Part shown: piece by piece, positions 34,811 through 43,415 of the stretch
How the letters are laid out: every line of letters starts with the position of its first letter
How positions within the stretch are numbered: position 1 is the stretch's first letter
Assembly (NCBI GenBank): GCA_964623625.1
Contig: CAZUUJ010000015.1
Span: 1-64,000, forward strand
DNA from: CAZLGM01 sp964623625
GTDB lineage: Bacteria > Desulfobacterota > Desulfobulbia > Desulfobulbales > Desulfocapsaceae
Length of the DNA stretch: 64,000 nt
Reading direction: 5' to 3'
Notes under the pieces: model-generated
The model's input: only the letters and a program-made list of their open reading frames with translations
Told to the model about the DNA's origin: nothing
Database searches by the model: none
Position numbers and translations under genes: made by a program

Positions 34811-36052
34811 GTGAAAAAAGTAGCGCCGAAGGGAAAAGCCCTGCTGGTCGGAGCTGTATTTTTCGTTGGTCAGGCAATCGCCTCCAGCCATGGCAAGGAA
34901 ATGAAAGAGGCAAATACCATAGACGAGCTGGTCAAAATGTTTCACGACAAAGCGTGTGCCGAATGTCATGAAGATCAGTATGAGCAGTGGCAGAAATCCT
35001 ACCATTCCAAAGCGATTAATTCATCGCTTGGCGGCATACACAATTTTATTAAGGTCGGATTGGAAAGGGAGTGGAAGACGAAGATGACCAAGGCACAACT
35101 GATGAAGTGTCTGGATTGTCATGCTCCGGTGGTTGCCTATGCTTCGGAAAAACTGGCTGTTGAAATCGGCAATATGATCGTGACCGCTCACGCCAAAAAG
35201 GGAACACCGGAATCTGATGCGGCCAAAAAGCAGCTGGCAAAGCTTAATGTGGGATGTATCGCCTGCCATAATATCAAGGCCGCCGCCACGGCTAAGTGGC
35301 TGCGGGGAAAACCTGTTCCTGGAGCAGTGTATTCAGTCAATGATGTTGACACTGAGGACCACGAGACAATCCAGTCGGCGGAGATGAAGCGCTCCGTTTT
35401 CTGTATGCAGTGTCATGGGGTCTATACGGCTCCTGATGGTGAGACAATTCAGTGCAATACCCTGTCCGGCAGCTATATGCATGATTACAATGTCAAAGGC
35501 GGCACCCAGACCTGTCAGGATTGCCATATGAAGGCAAAGGACCGCGGTCATACCTTTCCCGGCGGGCATAACCTCGATATTGTTAAAGAGGGTCTTGGCC
35601 TTGATGTCAATATCGCCGCCTATCGCCACCTGCCAGGAAAAATCCCCGGCGTAAAAAATAAAAAAGCCTGGGTGCCCAGTGCACTGGTGACGGCAACTGT
35701 CGAAAACAATGCTGGCCATCGAATCCCCGATGGCTGACTCTGGTCCGGCAAAGTGGTCCTGGAAGCGACCGCAAAAGACGCAGAGGGTAAGGTTCTGTTT
35801 CAAGATCAGAAGACCTATTTTGAAATCGGTGTCGATACCGAAGGCGACATGCGCTATGGTGCCTGGCAGATCAAGGAAATTATCGATCTCACCTTGAAAC
35901 CAATGGAGAGACGCCAGGAGAAGTTCCTGATGCACTTCACTACAGAGACCGAAGAAGTGGAGGTGGAGGTCAAGCTCCTGTACTACATCAAAGGCAGCAA
36001 GGGAGATGTCATCTACAGCGTCAAGAAACAGCTGGAATTTGAAATTGATTAA
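34811..36052 (+). CDS. Five-haem cytochrome c with in-frame UGA (candidate selenoprotein)
   Basis: Read through UGA 35735-35737, this is one 413-residue protein. GTG 34811 is the start (AGGAG 7 bases upstream), giving an N-terminal signal (KALLVGAVFFVGQAIASS). Five CxxCH haem sites follow: CAECH, CLDCH, CIACH, CMQCH, CQDCH, with extra His in HDKAC, YHSKA, HNFIK. After VENNAGHRIPDG comes the UGA (position 309), then LWSGKVVLEATAKDAEGKVL and a beta-rich C-terminal domain ending at TAA 36052. The frame does not shift, the codon character is unchanged after the UGA, and the terminator lies only after 36052. The GHxxPxG-x-xLVLEV pattern belongs to the C-terminal beta domain common in multihaem cytochromes. 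If read as a stop, the product would lack that domain. Periplasmic electron carrier by inference. Confidence 0.8.
35753..35772 (+). promoter_or_regulatory. SECIS-like hairpin downstream of the in-frame UGA
   Basis: Counting from the base after UGA, positions 16-21 (GTGGTC) pair with 30-35 (GACCGC), including one G-U. An inner C-G pair past a one-base bulge leaves the apical loop TGGAA with G second. Bacterial SECIS elements sit about 16-37 bases after UGA with a G in the first two loop positions, so this fits loosely. Short hairpins arise by chance, hence moderate confidence. Confidence 0.45.
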
Positions 36053-36103
36053 ACCAAGGAAAAGTAGGTGAGTCTGCCGCTGCAGGCAGACAATAGCGAC
36101 ATA

Positions 36104-36149
36104 CCCCGCTTGAAAGGGAGAAAACAACTTTCAAGCGGGGTTTTTATTT
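36104..36149 (+). terminator. Terminator of the multihaem cytochrome gene
   Basis: CCCCGCTTGAAAG (36104-36116) pairs perfectly with CTTTCAAGCGGGG (36128-36140), followed by TTTTTATTT. Its position after 36052, not after the UGA at 35735, supports a read-through transcript and product. It overlaps the end of the convergent regulator gene by a few bases. Confidence 0.9.
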
Positions 36150-36671
36150 AGGTGCATATTTAAATAGCTTTCGCTGTAGAGTACGTCGATGGATACCGAG
36201 TTTTTTTGCGGCAGCGGAGATGTTGCCGTCGCAGTCAGCCAGTACCCGCTGGATATGCTCCCATTCGACACGGGCAAGCGATGGAGGCTTGATGTCCTGT
36301 CCTTGCGGCTGCGAGTAAGTTCTCTTTTCTTCAAAGGCCGATAGGATTTCATCCAGGCTGGCCGGTTTGGCTAGGTAGGCTAGAGCGCCGAGCTTTATGG
36401 CCTCGGTAGCCGTTGCGATGGAACCGTAGCCGGTCAGGACGATGATGCGCATCTTCGGTTGGAGTTCCAGGCTGTCCCGAACCAGTATCAGGCCGTTTTT
36501 CCCCTCCATCTTCAAATCGAAAAGCGCCATGTCGATGGCCTGTTTTTTCAGGATATCCACGGCTTTGTCATATGAAGGAGCATCAAAAACACTATAGTCT
36601 CGTCGGCTGAAGGCCTTTGCCATCCGGCCGCGAAAGATATTGTCATCGTCAACTATAAGAATGGTGCTCAT
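36144..36671 (-). CDS. regA: RegA/PrrA-type response regulator
   Basis: A 175-residue regulator: receiver domain (residues 1-115; VDDDN, phospho-acceptor Asp52 in LFDLKMEGKNG, Thr in VLTGYGS, Lys in LAKPAS) and a short Fis-type helix-turn-helix at the C-terminus (about 133-172; WEHIQRVLADCDGNISAAAKKLGIHRRTLQRKLFK). This size and architecture, with no sigma-54 domain, is the RegA/PrrA/ActR family of redox-responsive global regulators. The kinase gene of the matching RegB type lies 36 bases upstream. It converges on the multihaem cytochrome gene. Confidence 0.87.
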   Translation of the reverse strand: MSTILIVDDDNIFRGRMAKAFSRRDYSVFDAPSYDKAVDILKKQAIDMALFDLKMEGKNGLILVRDSLELQPKMRIIVLTGYGSIATATEAIKLGALAYLAKPASLDEILSAFEEKRTYSQPQGQDIKPPSLARVEWEHIQRVLADCDGNISAAAKKLGIHRRTLQRKLFKYAPK

Positions 36672-36707
36672 CGGTCTGTTCCAATCTACGGTTGTCGTCG
36701 AAAAAAT

Positions 36708-38078
36708 TCAGGTGATACGATTCAGCGGCATAAACAGGGTTACAGTTGTACCAACACCGACTGTTGAGTCGATTGTGATTGAACCGCCTAGCTGTTCGGC
36801 CATGGTTTTTGCCAGAAACAGCCCAAGACCCATCCCGGTTTCTTTTGTAGTAAAAAACGGTTCCATAACCTGACTGTGTATTTCGGGGTGAATGCCGCTG
36901 CCGTTGTCACTGATTTCGATAACCATTATATCATCCTGATCAAGCCAGTTCATATTCACATAAGTGTCTGGAGGTGACGCTTCCAGGGAGTTTTTCAGCA
37001 ACCCTTTGATAGTTCGGCACAGATTTCGAAAACCCATGTGTAATGTCTTGATATCCGTTGACAGGTTGACGTGAATTCGTAAGCGTTCATCAGAATCCAA
37101 CTCACCCAGAATCTGATCAACAGCTTCAGACGGGGGAAAAGAGCGCAGCTGTTCCCCGCGAAGCTCTCCAGCGCCTGCGGCTATCTGATACAGGATTTCT
37201 TTACAGTCATGAATCTGGTTCTGTATCAGCCGGGTGTCATCAATAAGTTCATCGTTGGCCTTGGCAGCTTTCAATTGATGTACCATTTCTTCGGCTACCA
37301 CCGTTATGGTGTTCAACGGTGTGGACAGCTCATGGGCGGCCCCGGCGGCGAGTCCTGTCAGTGACGTTAACCGTTCGTTTCGCAAACGGGCCTCTCTGAG
37401 CGACAGCAGGGTCTTGTTGTGGCTGGCTAGATTTTGTTGGATCTTTGAAACAAAAAAGACAATAAAAAAGGAGGTAATGCCAAAGGCGAGCCACATCCCT
37501 CTCAAATGAAGAAGCAATGCGCCGGACTGTTCTCCGGGCATGTGGCAGATGGGGCCCGATTCAGGAACAATGGTTCCGGAAAGATCCCGGGTGACCGGGG
37601 GCGGTAAAAAGAGCAAGCCGTAGCAGCCTATTGTCAGAATGGTAATGGCCCAGGAGTATTTTGGTTCCAGGATGATTGCACCGATGACAATATGGACCAG
37701 ATAGAGAAAGGTGAACGGGTTCATGGCGCCGCCGGTCAGGTGGAGAAGACCGGTGAGCAGCAGGGTGTCGACCAGAAAAAGAAGAAAAATCAACGTTTTG
37801 GAAATGGACTGTCCCTTTTTAAACGGGATATGTAAAAGTAGGGTGGTGAGTATTTCACCACCAATGATCAGACCGATGTAAATCGGCGGTAACTCAATGT
37901 CGATTGTTAAGCTGACGACAAGGATGAGGAGTACCTGGCAGCAGACTTCACCCCATTTAAGGACCAGCAGCCACGGAAAAGCGACATTGAGCTGTTCTGT
38001 TTCCTCTTGAAAAAAAGACGGTGTAACTTGTTCGATGTTCATGAGAAATGTAGATTGGGTGTTGTTGAGTGTCTTCAT
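36708..38078 (-). CDS. regB: RegB/PrrB-type redox sensor kinase
   Basis: A 456-residue membrane kinase with about six hydrophobic segments in residues 35-220. The GG-x-x-NPF quinone-site motif of RegB is present (LTGGAMNPFTFLYLVHI), then a coiled linker, H-box AAHELSTPLNTI (His249), N-box, and G boxes (DNGSGIHPEI; GMGLGLFLAKT). H-box HExxTPLxTI is the RegB/PrrB subtype. The ATG at 38078 is chosen because GGAG lies 9 bases upstream; the frame is open to 38111. RegB responds to the ubiquinone or menaquinone pool and respiration. Upstream gene of the regBA operon, which is flanked by a cytochrome and a porin. Confidence 0.85.
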   Translation of the reverse strand: MKTLNNTQSTFLMNIEQVTPSFFQEETEQLNVAFPWLLVLKWGEVCCQVLLILVVSLTIDIELPPIYIGLIIGGEILTTLLLHIPFKKGQSISKTLIFLLFLVDTLLLTGLLHLTGGAMNPFTFLYLVHIVIGAIILEPKYSWAITILTIGCYGLLFLPPPVTRDLSGTIVPESGPICHMPGEQSGALLLHLRGMWLAFGITSFFIVFFVSKIQQNLASHNKTLLSLREARLRNERLTSLTGLAAGAAHELSTPLNTITVVAEEMVHQLKAAKANDELIDDTRLIQNQIHDCKEILYQIAAGAGELRGEQLRSFPPSEAVDQILGELDSDERLRIHVNLSTDIKTLHMGFRNLCRTIKGLLKNSLEASPPDTYVNMNWLDQDDIMVIEISDNGSGIHPEIHSQVMEPFFTTKETGMGLGLFLAKTMAEQLGGSITIDSTVGVGTTVTLFMPLNRIT

Positions 38079-38130
38079 TCGTAAATACTCCATGTAGTAC
38101 TGTCTGTGCAACCAGGTAGAACAGAAAAAG

Positions 38131-38250
38131 CCTGAATCCGTGATGCCCGAAAGGCGAAATAGTATTTTGGGTCAAAATACATAATCCAATAATTTCACGA
38201 CATATTAAATAGTTATCAAACAAGACAATATTCTCCGTCACGGATTCAGG
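38131..38250. ncRNA. Candidate structured RNA or nested palindrome
   Basis: Outer arms CCTGAATCCGTGA (38131-38143) and TCACGGATTCAGG (38238-38250) pair perfectly over 13 bases. Inside are GCC/GGC (38145-38155) and a perfect 8-base stem GTATTTTG/CAAAATAC (38162-38180). On the plus strand a terminator follows at 38385; on the minus strand the closing arm is followed by CTTTTTCTG, itself terminator-like, upstream of regB. Either an RNA or a leader of regB is possible; I match no known riboswitch family. Confidence 0.4.
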
Positions 38251-38384
38251 AAAAGGAAAAAAAGAAGCTGGTGCGACAATTTGCCGCATTCTCATCCATC
38301 GAGATTTACGGTATAAATATAGATACAAAGACGGTATTGCACGTGCCGACTGGAGCAGACAATTTTCCTGTTCTTTTTTCTCAT

Positions 38385-38425
38385 AGGAGCGACTTCGTAC
38401 CATCCCGGAGTCGCTCCTTTTTATT
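38385..38425 (+). terminator. Orphan plus-strand terminator
   Basis: AGGAGCGACT (38385-38394) pairs perfectly with AGTCGCTCCT (38409-38418), followed by TTTTATTTTCC. There is no plus-strand gene before it back to 36052, whose own terminator is at 36104, so it should end a non-coding transcript. Confidence 0.8.
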
Positions 38426-38798
38426 TTCCACTGCCCTTGAATAGTACAGGAAAATCCTGAAATCAGCCTGTCGGTTTGAGAAACGGATATTGAGGATGTC
38501 TCGGAAAAAAGCCGGGTGCATTGAGTCGGAGTGAAGCGACCGGATAGAGGAAGGCAGTCAACTTTTATGTGTAATTTAAGCTGGTTTCATGAACCAAGGA
38601 ACACGGATATCGGTTGACAGGAACAGTTGAATCGGCTACAACAAAACAAGTATGTAAGGATTTGGTTATATACCGACTGGAAAGGAACGTTTTCCTTGGA
38701 AAAAATGTATTCAGCCGGTATGATGAAAATAGAATGGAAGTTGTTTGGTATGGGGGCTCTTGCCAAAGAGCTAAAAACATCAATCAGGAGGAAGGGAT

Positions 38799-40301
38799 AT
38801 GGTTAAAAAGTTTTCTGTAATAGCCCTTGCAAGCCTTATCGCTCTACCCACATTGGCTTTGGCCAGCGCAGGCCCGAATGTGAGCGATATGGAGCGCAAG
38901 ATTGAAGAGTTGAGCAATGAACTCAACAAGATCAAAGCCGATTTGGCTGCCCAGAAAGCCGAACTGGCATCTCAGGGAAAGGTGGTTTCAGTACTTGAAG
39001 ATAAGTCGGATGCCTGGGATCTTGCCGCGCGCATAAAGTTCTATGGCGATTTCCGTACCCGTCTGGACTATTACAAAGCTGATACTGCCGCCGGCAGATC
39101 GTTATCCAACGATTCTTTGTGGACCAATCGTTTCCGGCTGAACATGCGTGTGAATGCCACAGAAAATGTCGAATTCAAGGCTCGTCTGGCCATGTTTAAA
39201 GTATGGGGTATGGAATCCCAGTTTGATGACGGTTCCGGAGCAATGTGGCCGCTTTTTGACGGCAACATGAGCCGTACACCGAATGACAGCTCTCTGCTGG
39301 TTGACCGTGCCATCATCAACTGGAACAATATTGGTGGTCTGCCCATGTGGTTTTCCATTGGCCGTCGTCCGACAACCGATGGTCCTCCTGCACAGATACG
39401 TATGGGTAACGACGAGCGTATGGCTACCCCATTGGCCTATATGGATTATCCATTTGACGGTTTGACCATTGGCGTTGCCTATAACTGGCCGGGTGAAGTC
39501 GGTTCCGGCCGTGTCCGTTTTTGCTATGGTCGTGGATTTGAATCCGGTCTGACTGATGATTCCACCGGTAATAACAATGATATGGATTTTGCCGGATTTG
39601 CATGGGACGTCCTGAAGAAGGAAAACAGGCTTCTCTATGTACAGACCTATATGGCCTTTAACCTGGTTAACTATCCGAACTTTAACGATCCGATCATCAA
39701 CGCTCAATTTGGCACCATGTCGGGTATGGGCGATCGGAGAACAGACGGCAACATCTGGCATACCGCCGCTGTGTATCAGGACAAGATCGGTCCGGTCAAC
39801 TTCTTCGTAGTCGGTGGCTGGTCGCAGACTCAGCCCGATTCCGATGGTCTGCTCAACGATTATGTCGGTATGCAGATGCGTACCACCGGAGCCAATACCG
39901 ATAATGAAAACGGATATTCCGTTTATGTTGGTGCCCGTTACGACATCGATTCAATCGGTCTGAAGCTTGGTGCCGAATTCAACTGGGGTTCTGAGAACTG
40001 GGTATCGATGACTCCCGGTCATGATGACATCTACCAGTCCAAACTGGCAACCCGCGGATCTGTCTTCGAGATTTACGGCATCTATGACCTGCCGACAGGT
40101 GAGGCTATTTCGAAATACGCCAAGACCTTTATCCGGTTCGGTTATCAGCATTATGAGTACGATTATGCCGGATCCGGAACCTGGGGCATGAAACCGTATG
40201 ACCTCAACAGTGCAACCGACAGGGCTTACCTGCAGGCGCTGGGTCAGGATCCTGTTACCACCGCTGATCAGATCTATTTGACCTTTGAGGCCTATTTCTA
40301 A
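38799..40301 (+). CDS. Outer-membrane porin of DUF3373 type
   Basis: A 500-residue precursor: signal peptide (KKFSVIALASLIALPTLALA), a coiled-coil stretch (about 28-65; DMERKIEELSNELNKIKADLAAQKAELASQG), then alternating beta strands to a terminal Phe (LTFEAYF), the outer-membrane insertion signal. Strands such as IKFYGDFRTRLDYY, RFRLNMRVNA and MWFSIGRRPTTDGPP resemble the DUF3373 porins of Desulfobacterota, several of which associate with multihaem cytochromes. AGGAGG precedes the ATG with good spacing. Monocistronic with its own terminator. The substrate is unknown. Confidence 0.83.
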   Translation: MVKKFSVIALASLIALPTLALASAGPNVSDMERKIEELSNELNKIKADLAAQKAELASQGKVVSVLEDKSDAWDLAARIKFYGDFRTRLDYYKADTAAGRSLSNDSLWTNRFRLNMRVNATENVEFKARLAMFKVWGMESQFDDGSGAMWPLFDGNMSRTPNDSSLLVDRAIINWNNIGGLPMWFSIGRRPTTDGPPAQIRMGNDERMATPLAYMDYPFDGLTIGVAYNWPGEVGSGRVRFCYGRGFESGLTDDSTGNNNDMDFAGFAWDVLKKENRLLYVQTYMAFNLVNYPNFNDPIINAQFGTMSGMGDRRTDGNIWHTAAVYQDKIGPVNFFVVGGWSQTQPDSDGLLNDYVGMQMRTTGANTDNENGYSVYVGARYDIDSIGLKLGAEFNWGSENWVSMTPGHDDIYQSKLATRGSVFEIYGIYDLPTGEAISKYAKTFIRFGYQHYEYDYAGSGTWGMKPYDLNSATDRAYLQALGQDPVTTADQIYLTFEAYF

Positions 40302-40337
40302 TCAGTAAACGTTGGTTTATTACTGCTAAGCAGATCA

Positions 40338-40372
40338 GGGGAACACTCCCATAGGGGGTGTTCCCCTTTTTT
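40338..40372 (+). terminator. Terminator of the porin gene
   Basis: GGGGAACACTCCC (40338-40350) pairs with GGGGGTGTTCCCC (40354-40366), one mismatch, short loop, followed by six Ts. Confidence 0.9.
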
Positions 40373-40395
40373 CTTTTTGGCATCCTTAAATTGTC

Positions 40396-41151
40396 ATGTT
40401 CCAGCAAGCCGAACTATTTCTCGATACCGGATGTTCCAGCCTTATCCACGGGTTCTTTAATCGCCGCAATGGCCTGGGTAGTGGTCCGTTCTCCTCGCTC
40501 AATGTCAGTTATGGTGTAGGAGATAATGACAGCATTGTTGTCGGTAACAGGGAGATTGTAAAAAAAAATCTGGGAATAAAGAATCTAGTTTCGGCAAAAC
40601 AGGTTCACGGAAGCAGGATTGTCGTTGTCGATCGAGTTATCAGGGAAGATACCGAACTTGATGGTTACGACGGCCTGGTTACCAACCAGCCGGGACTCGG
40701 TCTCATGATTCAACAGGCAGACTGTCAGGCTGTATTGCTCTTCGATCCTGTCCGAAATGTAGTTAGTGCGCTCCATAACGGTTGGCGCGGTAGTGTGAGC
40801 AATATCATTTCAAAAGGGTTCGGCAGGATGGTGAGCGCTTTTGGCTGCAATCCAGGCGATATGGTGGCGGCTATCAGCCCGTCCCTTGGGCCGTGTTGCG
40901 GTGAGTTTGTAAATTTTAAAAAAGAGCTGCCGACCCATTTCAGCAGATATATGGGTAAACCAAATCATTTCGATTTCTGGCGGATTTCAGAGCGCCAACT
41001 GATGGACTGCGGCCTTCAGCGAAACAGAATATGGATTAGCAACATTTGCACCTGTTGTCATGACGACTATTTCTCATACAGGCAGGCAACAAAAGCAGGC
41101 TCTCCCGATACCGGTAGGAATTGTTCGGTTATCGGCCTCCTGAAACCATGA
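40396..41151 (+). CDS. pgeF: PgeF/YfiH laccase-domain protein
   Basis: A 251-residue multicopper-oxidase-like (DUF152) protein. The metal residues of the family are present: SAKQVHGSRI (His near 72), QQADCQAVLLFD (Cys near 116), ALHNGWRGSV (His near 131). The family was reported as a purine nucleoside phosphorylase/adenosine deaminase and, in bacteria, as PgeF, which edits wrongly incorporated L-Ser in peptidoglycan precursors. The usual HAGWRG reads HNGWRG here. Start at ATG 40396 has a weak ribosome site. Follows the porin terminator; no operon partner. Confidence 0.88.
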   Translation: MFQQAELFLDTGCSSLIHGFFNRRNGLGSGPFSSLNVSYGVGDNDSIVVGNREIVKKNLGIKNLVSAKQVHGSRIVVVDRVIREDTELDGYDGLVTNQPGLGLMIQQADCQAVLLFDPVRNVVSALHNGWRGSVSNIISKGFGRMVSAFGCNPGDMVAAISPSLGPCCGEFVNFKKELPTHFSRYMGKPNHFDFWRISERQLMDCGLQRNRIWISNICTCCHDDYFSYRQATKAGSPDTGRNCSVIGLLKP

Positions 41152-41173
41152 GCACCCGCTAGCACTGCATCTA

Positions 41174-41230
41174 TACTCGATTTAACTTGCCGATATAGTA
41201 TGAGCTATTATTGACAAGTTAAATCGAGTA
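41174..41230. promoter_or_regulatory. 16-base perfect inverted repeat before the OmpR-type regulator
   Basis: TACTCGATTTAACTTG (41174-41189) and CAAGTTAAATCGAGTA (41215-41230) are perfectly complementary, separated by 25 bases. No T tract follows, so an operator pair or protein-binding hairpin is likelier than a terminator. It lies 127 bases before the response regulator gene. Confidence 0.6.
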
Positions 41231-41356
41231 AAGCTACAGCACTATCGAATACTCAAAGATTCAGAAGCTTGAAAGTCGGATGATCCGTGCTTATTACTTT
41301 TATGGAATGCACAGGGTGAGTTGTGGGTAAGTCAGAAATAACCAAAATCGGATGAT

Positions 41357-42031
41357 ATGCGAATTCTTGTTGTCGAAGATGATAAAAAAATCGCCTCCTT
41401 TTTAAAAAAAGGGTTACAGGAGGCCGGCTACAGTGTCGATGTGAGTATGGACGGTATCGATGGACTGGATCTGGTCAAGACCGAGCCGTATGCCGCGGCT
41501 GTCATTGATATTATGCTTCCGCGACTTGATGGTCTCAGCCTGATCGAACAGATGAGGGCTGATGATATTGATACACCGGTGTTGATCCTCAGTGCCAAGC
41601 AATCGGTGGATGACCGGATACAGGGTTTACAGCGGGGTGGTGACGATTACATGGTCAAGCCATTCTCCTTCAACGAACTGCTGGCCAGGGTGCAGGCTCT
41701 CATCCGCAGGGATCAAAAAAGTTCCGAACCAACCAGCCTGCATGTCGGGCCGCTCCATATGGACCTGCTGAAGCATGAGGTAACACGAGAGGATAGGATG
41801 ATCGAGTTGCCGGCTAAAGAATTTTCCCTGCTCGAATACCTGATGAGAAATTCCGGTCGTGTGGTTTCAAAGACATCAATTTTGGAGCAGGTGTATGATT
41901 ATGCATTTGATCCCCAGACAAACGTTGTGGATGTCCTGGTTTGTCGGTTACGCAACAAGATCGACAAAGATTTTCCCGAAAAACTGATCCATACGGTCAG
42001 AGGCATGGGTTATGTTCTCCGGTCCGATTAA
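41357..42031 (+). CDS. OmpR/PhoB-family response regulator
   Basis: A 224-residue regulator with receiver domain (VVEDDKK; Asp51 in VIDIMLPRLDG; Ser in LSAKQ; Lys in VKPFSF) and C-terminal winged helix (about 130-222; LPAKEFSLLEYLMRNSGRVVSKTSILEQVYDYAFDPQTNVVDVLVCRLRNKI). The winged-helix wording is that of the CopR/CusR/QseB group. Its last 20 bases overlap the start of the kinase gene, so the two are coupled. The inverted repeat at 41174-41230 may be its operator. Confidence 0.9.
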   Translation: MRILVVEDDKKIASFLKKGLQEAGYSVDVSMDGIDGLDLVKTEPYAAAVIDIMLPRLDGLSLIEQMRADDIDTPVLILSAKQSVDDRIQGLQRGGDDYMVKPFSFNELLARVQALIRRDQKSSEPTSLHVGPLHMDLLKHEVTREDRMIELPAKEFSLLEYLMRNSGRVVSKTSILEQVYDYAFDPQTNVVDVLVCRLRNKIDKDFPEKLIHTVRGMGYVLRSD

Positions 42032-43415
42032 CAAGTGGATTGTTGCCCGGTATAGGCCGGGCAATGGGCTGTTTTATTTCTTTCTCCTCTGGCTGACTAC
42101 CCTGTTGTTTCTGTCGCTTTTTACCTTCCTTGTAAAAAACCAGCTGAAAAACGAAGAACGGCGTGAGCTGGAACTGAGGGTGAACCGGTATGTGGCCAGC
42201 ACCTTTCCAGCGGGGCTCAGTTATTCCATTTTTAAGCGTGATGGCGGTACCATCACGCTGCAGGGATTGTCTTTCGTTCGAATGGCCAATGGTCCGGAAC
42301 AGGTGTTTTTCGGTGGAAATCAAGGGGAAGAACAGGTTGATTTTCGCCGTCTTGTGGAGTTTGATCCGGCTCAGACAGGAGTCTGGATTGATGGCCCGGG
42401 ACAGGCCCGCTGGACGATTCTGTCTCGGCGGCTAGGAGATGGCTTTTTCTTTCAGGCCGGCAAAAAGAGTGACAGGAGTTACAGGCTGTATCTTAGAATT
42501 AGAACCTTCTGTTTATGGGCGTCGGGTGTTTCCTTCTTTCTTTGCGTACTTGCCGTCTCATTTTTACGTCGTCTGGCCTATTCACCGATTCGAAATGTTG
42601 CTCGGGAAATTGCCGAACTCCAGGTTTCCGGCACCAGAGGTGATCTGCCTGTTCATGTCAATGATAACAGAGATTTAAAAGAACTGTACAGCCGGATTAA
42701 TCGACTCACCGAGCAGAACCGTCAACTGATTGTTGAAATGCAGGGTTCGCTGGATAATGTCGCCCATGATCTGCGGACACCGATGACCCGGCTGCGTTCC
42801 GTTGCCGAATATGCCCTGCAGGCAAAACCGGACCCTGAGCTGTACCGGGAGGCGCTGTCCGATTGCCTTGAAGAGTCCGATAGGATGCTGTCCATGTTGA
42901 AGATCATGATGAGTGTAGCTGAGGCGGAATCGGGCACCATGCAACTCGATATGCAGCGGCTTAACCTGAAAGAGATGTTGGAAGATGTCCTTTCTCTCTA
43001 TGAATACAGTGCTGACGAGATGGGAATTGATATCCGGCCCTACTTGGAAGAAAATCTCTGGGTACTCGGAGATAAAACACGACTTTCCCAAGCGTGGGCT
43101 AATCTACTGGACAACGCGCTCAAATACAGTTATGAGGGTGGCCGGGTGGAGATTCGTCTCTATCGGGAGGGTGATGAGGCGGTTGTCAGCTTATCAGATT
43201 CCGGTATGGGGATATCTGCTAGTGAAATGACCAGAATTTGGGACAGACTCTATAGAGGAGATCGCAGTCGGACTAAACCCGGATTGGGTCTTGGCCTCAA
43301 TTTTGTCAAAGCGGTTGTCGAAGCCCATGGCGGCAGGGTAAGTGTGAGGAGTAAACTACAGAAAGGATCGATATTTACAGTTCGGTTGAAAACTGTGGAA
43401 TCCGGTTCAGCTTAG
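42012..43415 (+). CDS. Sensor histidine kinase partner of the OmpR-type regulator
   Basis: A 467-residue kinase: membrane helix 1 (about 20-42), periplasmic domain (about 45-150), helix 2 (about 163-183), HAMP, HisKA with NVAHDLRTPMTRLR (His252), and ATPase motifs (NLLDNALKYSYEGG; DSGMGISASEMTRIWDRLYRGD; GLGLGLNFVKAVVEAHGG). The kinase core resembles CusS/PcoS-like sensors, but no metal-transport genes are nearby, so the signal is unknown. It starts within the regulator gene and converges with the EEP gene, their ends overlapping by four bases. Confidence 0.88.
   Translation: MFSGPINKWIVARYRPGNGLFYFFLLWLTTLLFLSLFTFLVKNQLKNEERRELELRVNRYVASTFPAGLSYSIFKRDGGTITLQGLSFVRMANGPEQVFFGGNQGEEQVDFRRLVEFDPAQTGVWIDGPGQARWTILSRRLGDGFFFQAGKKSDRSYRLYLRIRTFCLWASGVSFFLCVLAVSFLRRLAYSPIRNVAREIAELQVSGTRGDLPVHVNDNRDLKELYSRINRLTEQNRQLIVEMQGSLDNVAHDLRTPMTRLRSVAEYALQAKPDPELYREALSDCLEESDRMLSMLKIMMSVAEAESGTMQLDMQRLNLKEMLEDVLSLYEYSADEMGIDIRPYLEENLWVLGDKTRLSQAWANLLDNALKYSYEGGRVEIRLYREGDEAVVSLSDSGMGISASEMTRIWDRLYRGDRSRTKPGLGLGLNFVKAVVEAHGGRVSVRSKLQKGSIFTVRLKTVESGSA

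Larger units (their letters stand above)
38079..38798. other. Long intergenic region between regB and the porin gene
   Basis: About 720 bases with no supported gene. It holds the nested palindrome at 38131-38250 and a plus-strand terminator at 38385-38425. The remaining 370 bases before the porin contain no recognisable promoter, although a plus-strand open frame 38614-38820 overlaps the porin start without protein-like features. Confidence 0.5.

Noticed and set aside
35735..35737. UGA as the true end of the cytochrome gene with a separate downstream gene
   Set aside because: No start codon with ribosome site follows, the frame is unchanged, and the only terminator is after 36052; two independent genes are less likely than read-through or a point mutation.
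37957..38403. Minus-strand frame upstream of and overlapping regB
   Set aside because: Its residues over the palindrome and regB start show no family pattern; regB itself explains the coding signal.
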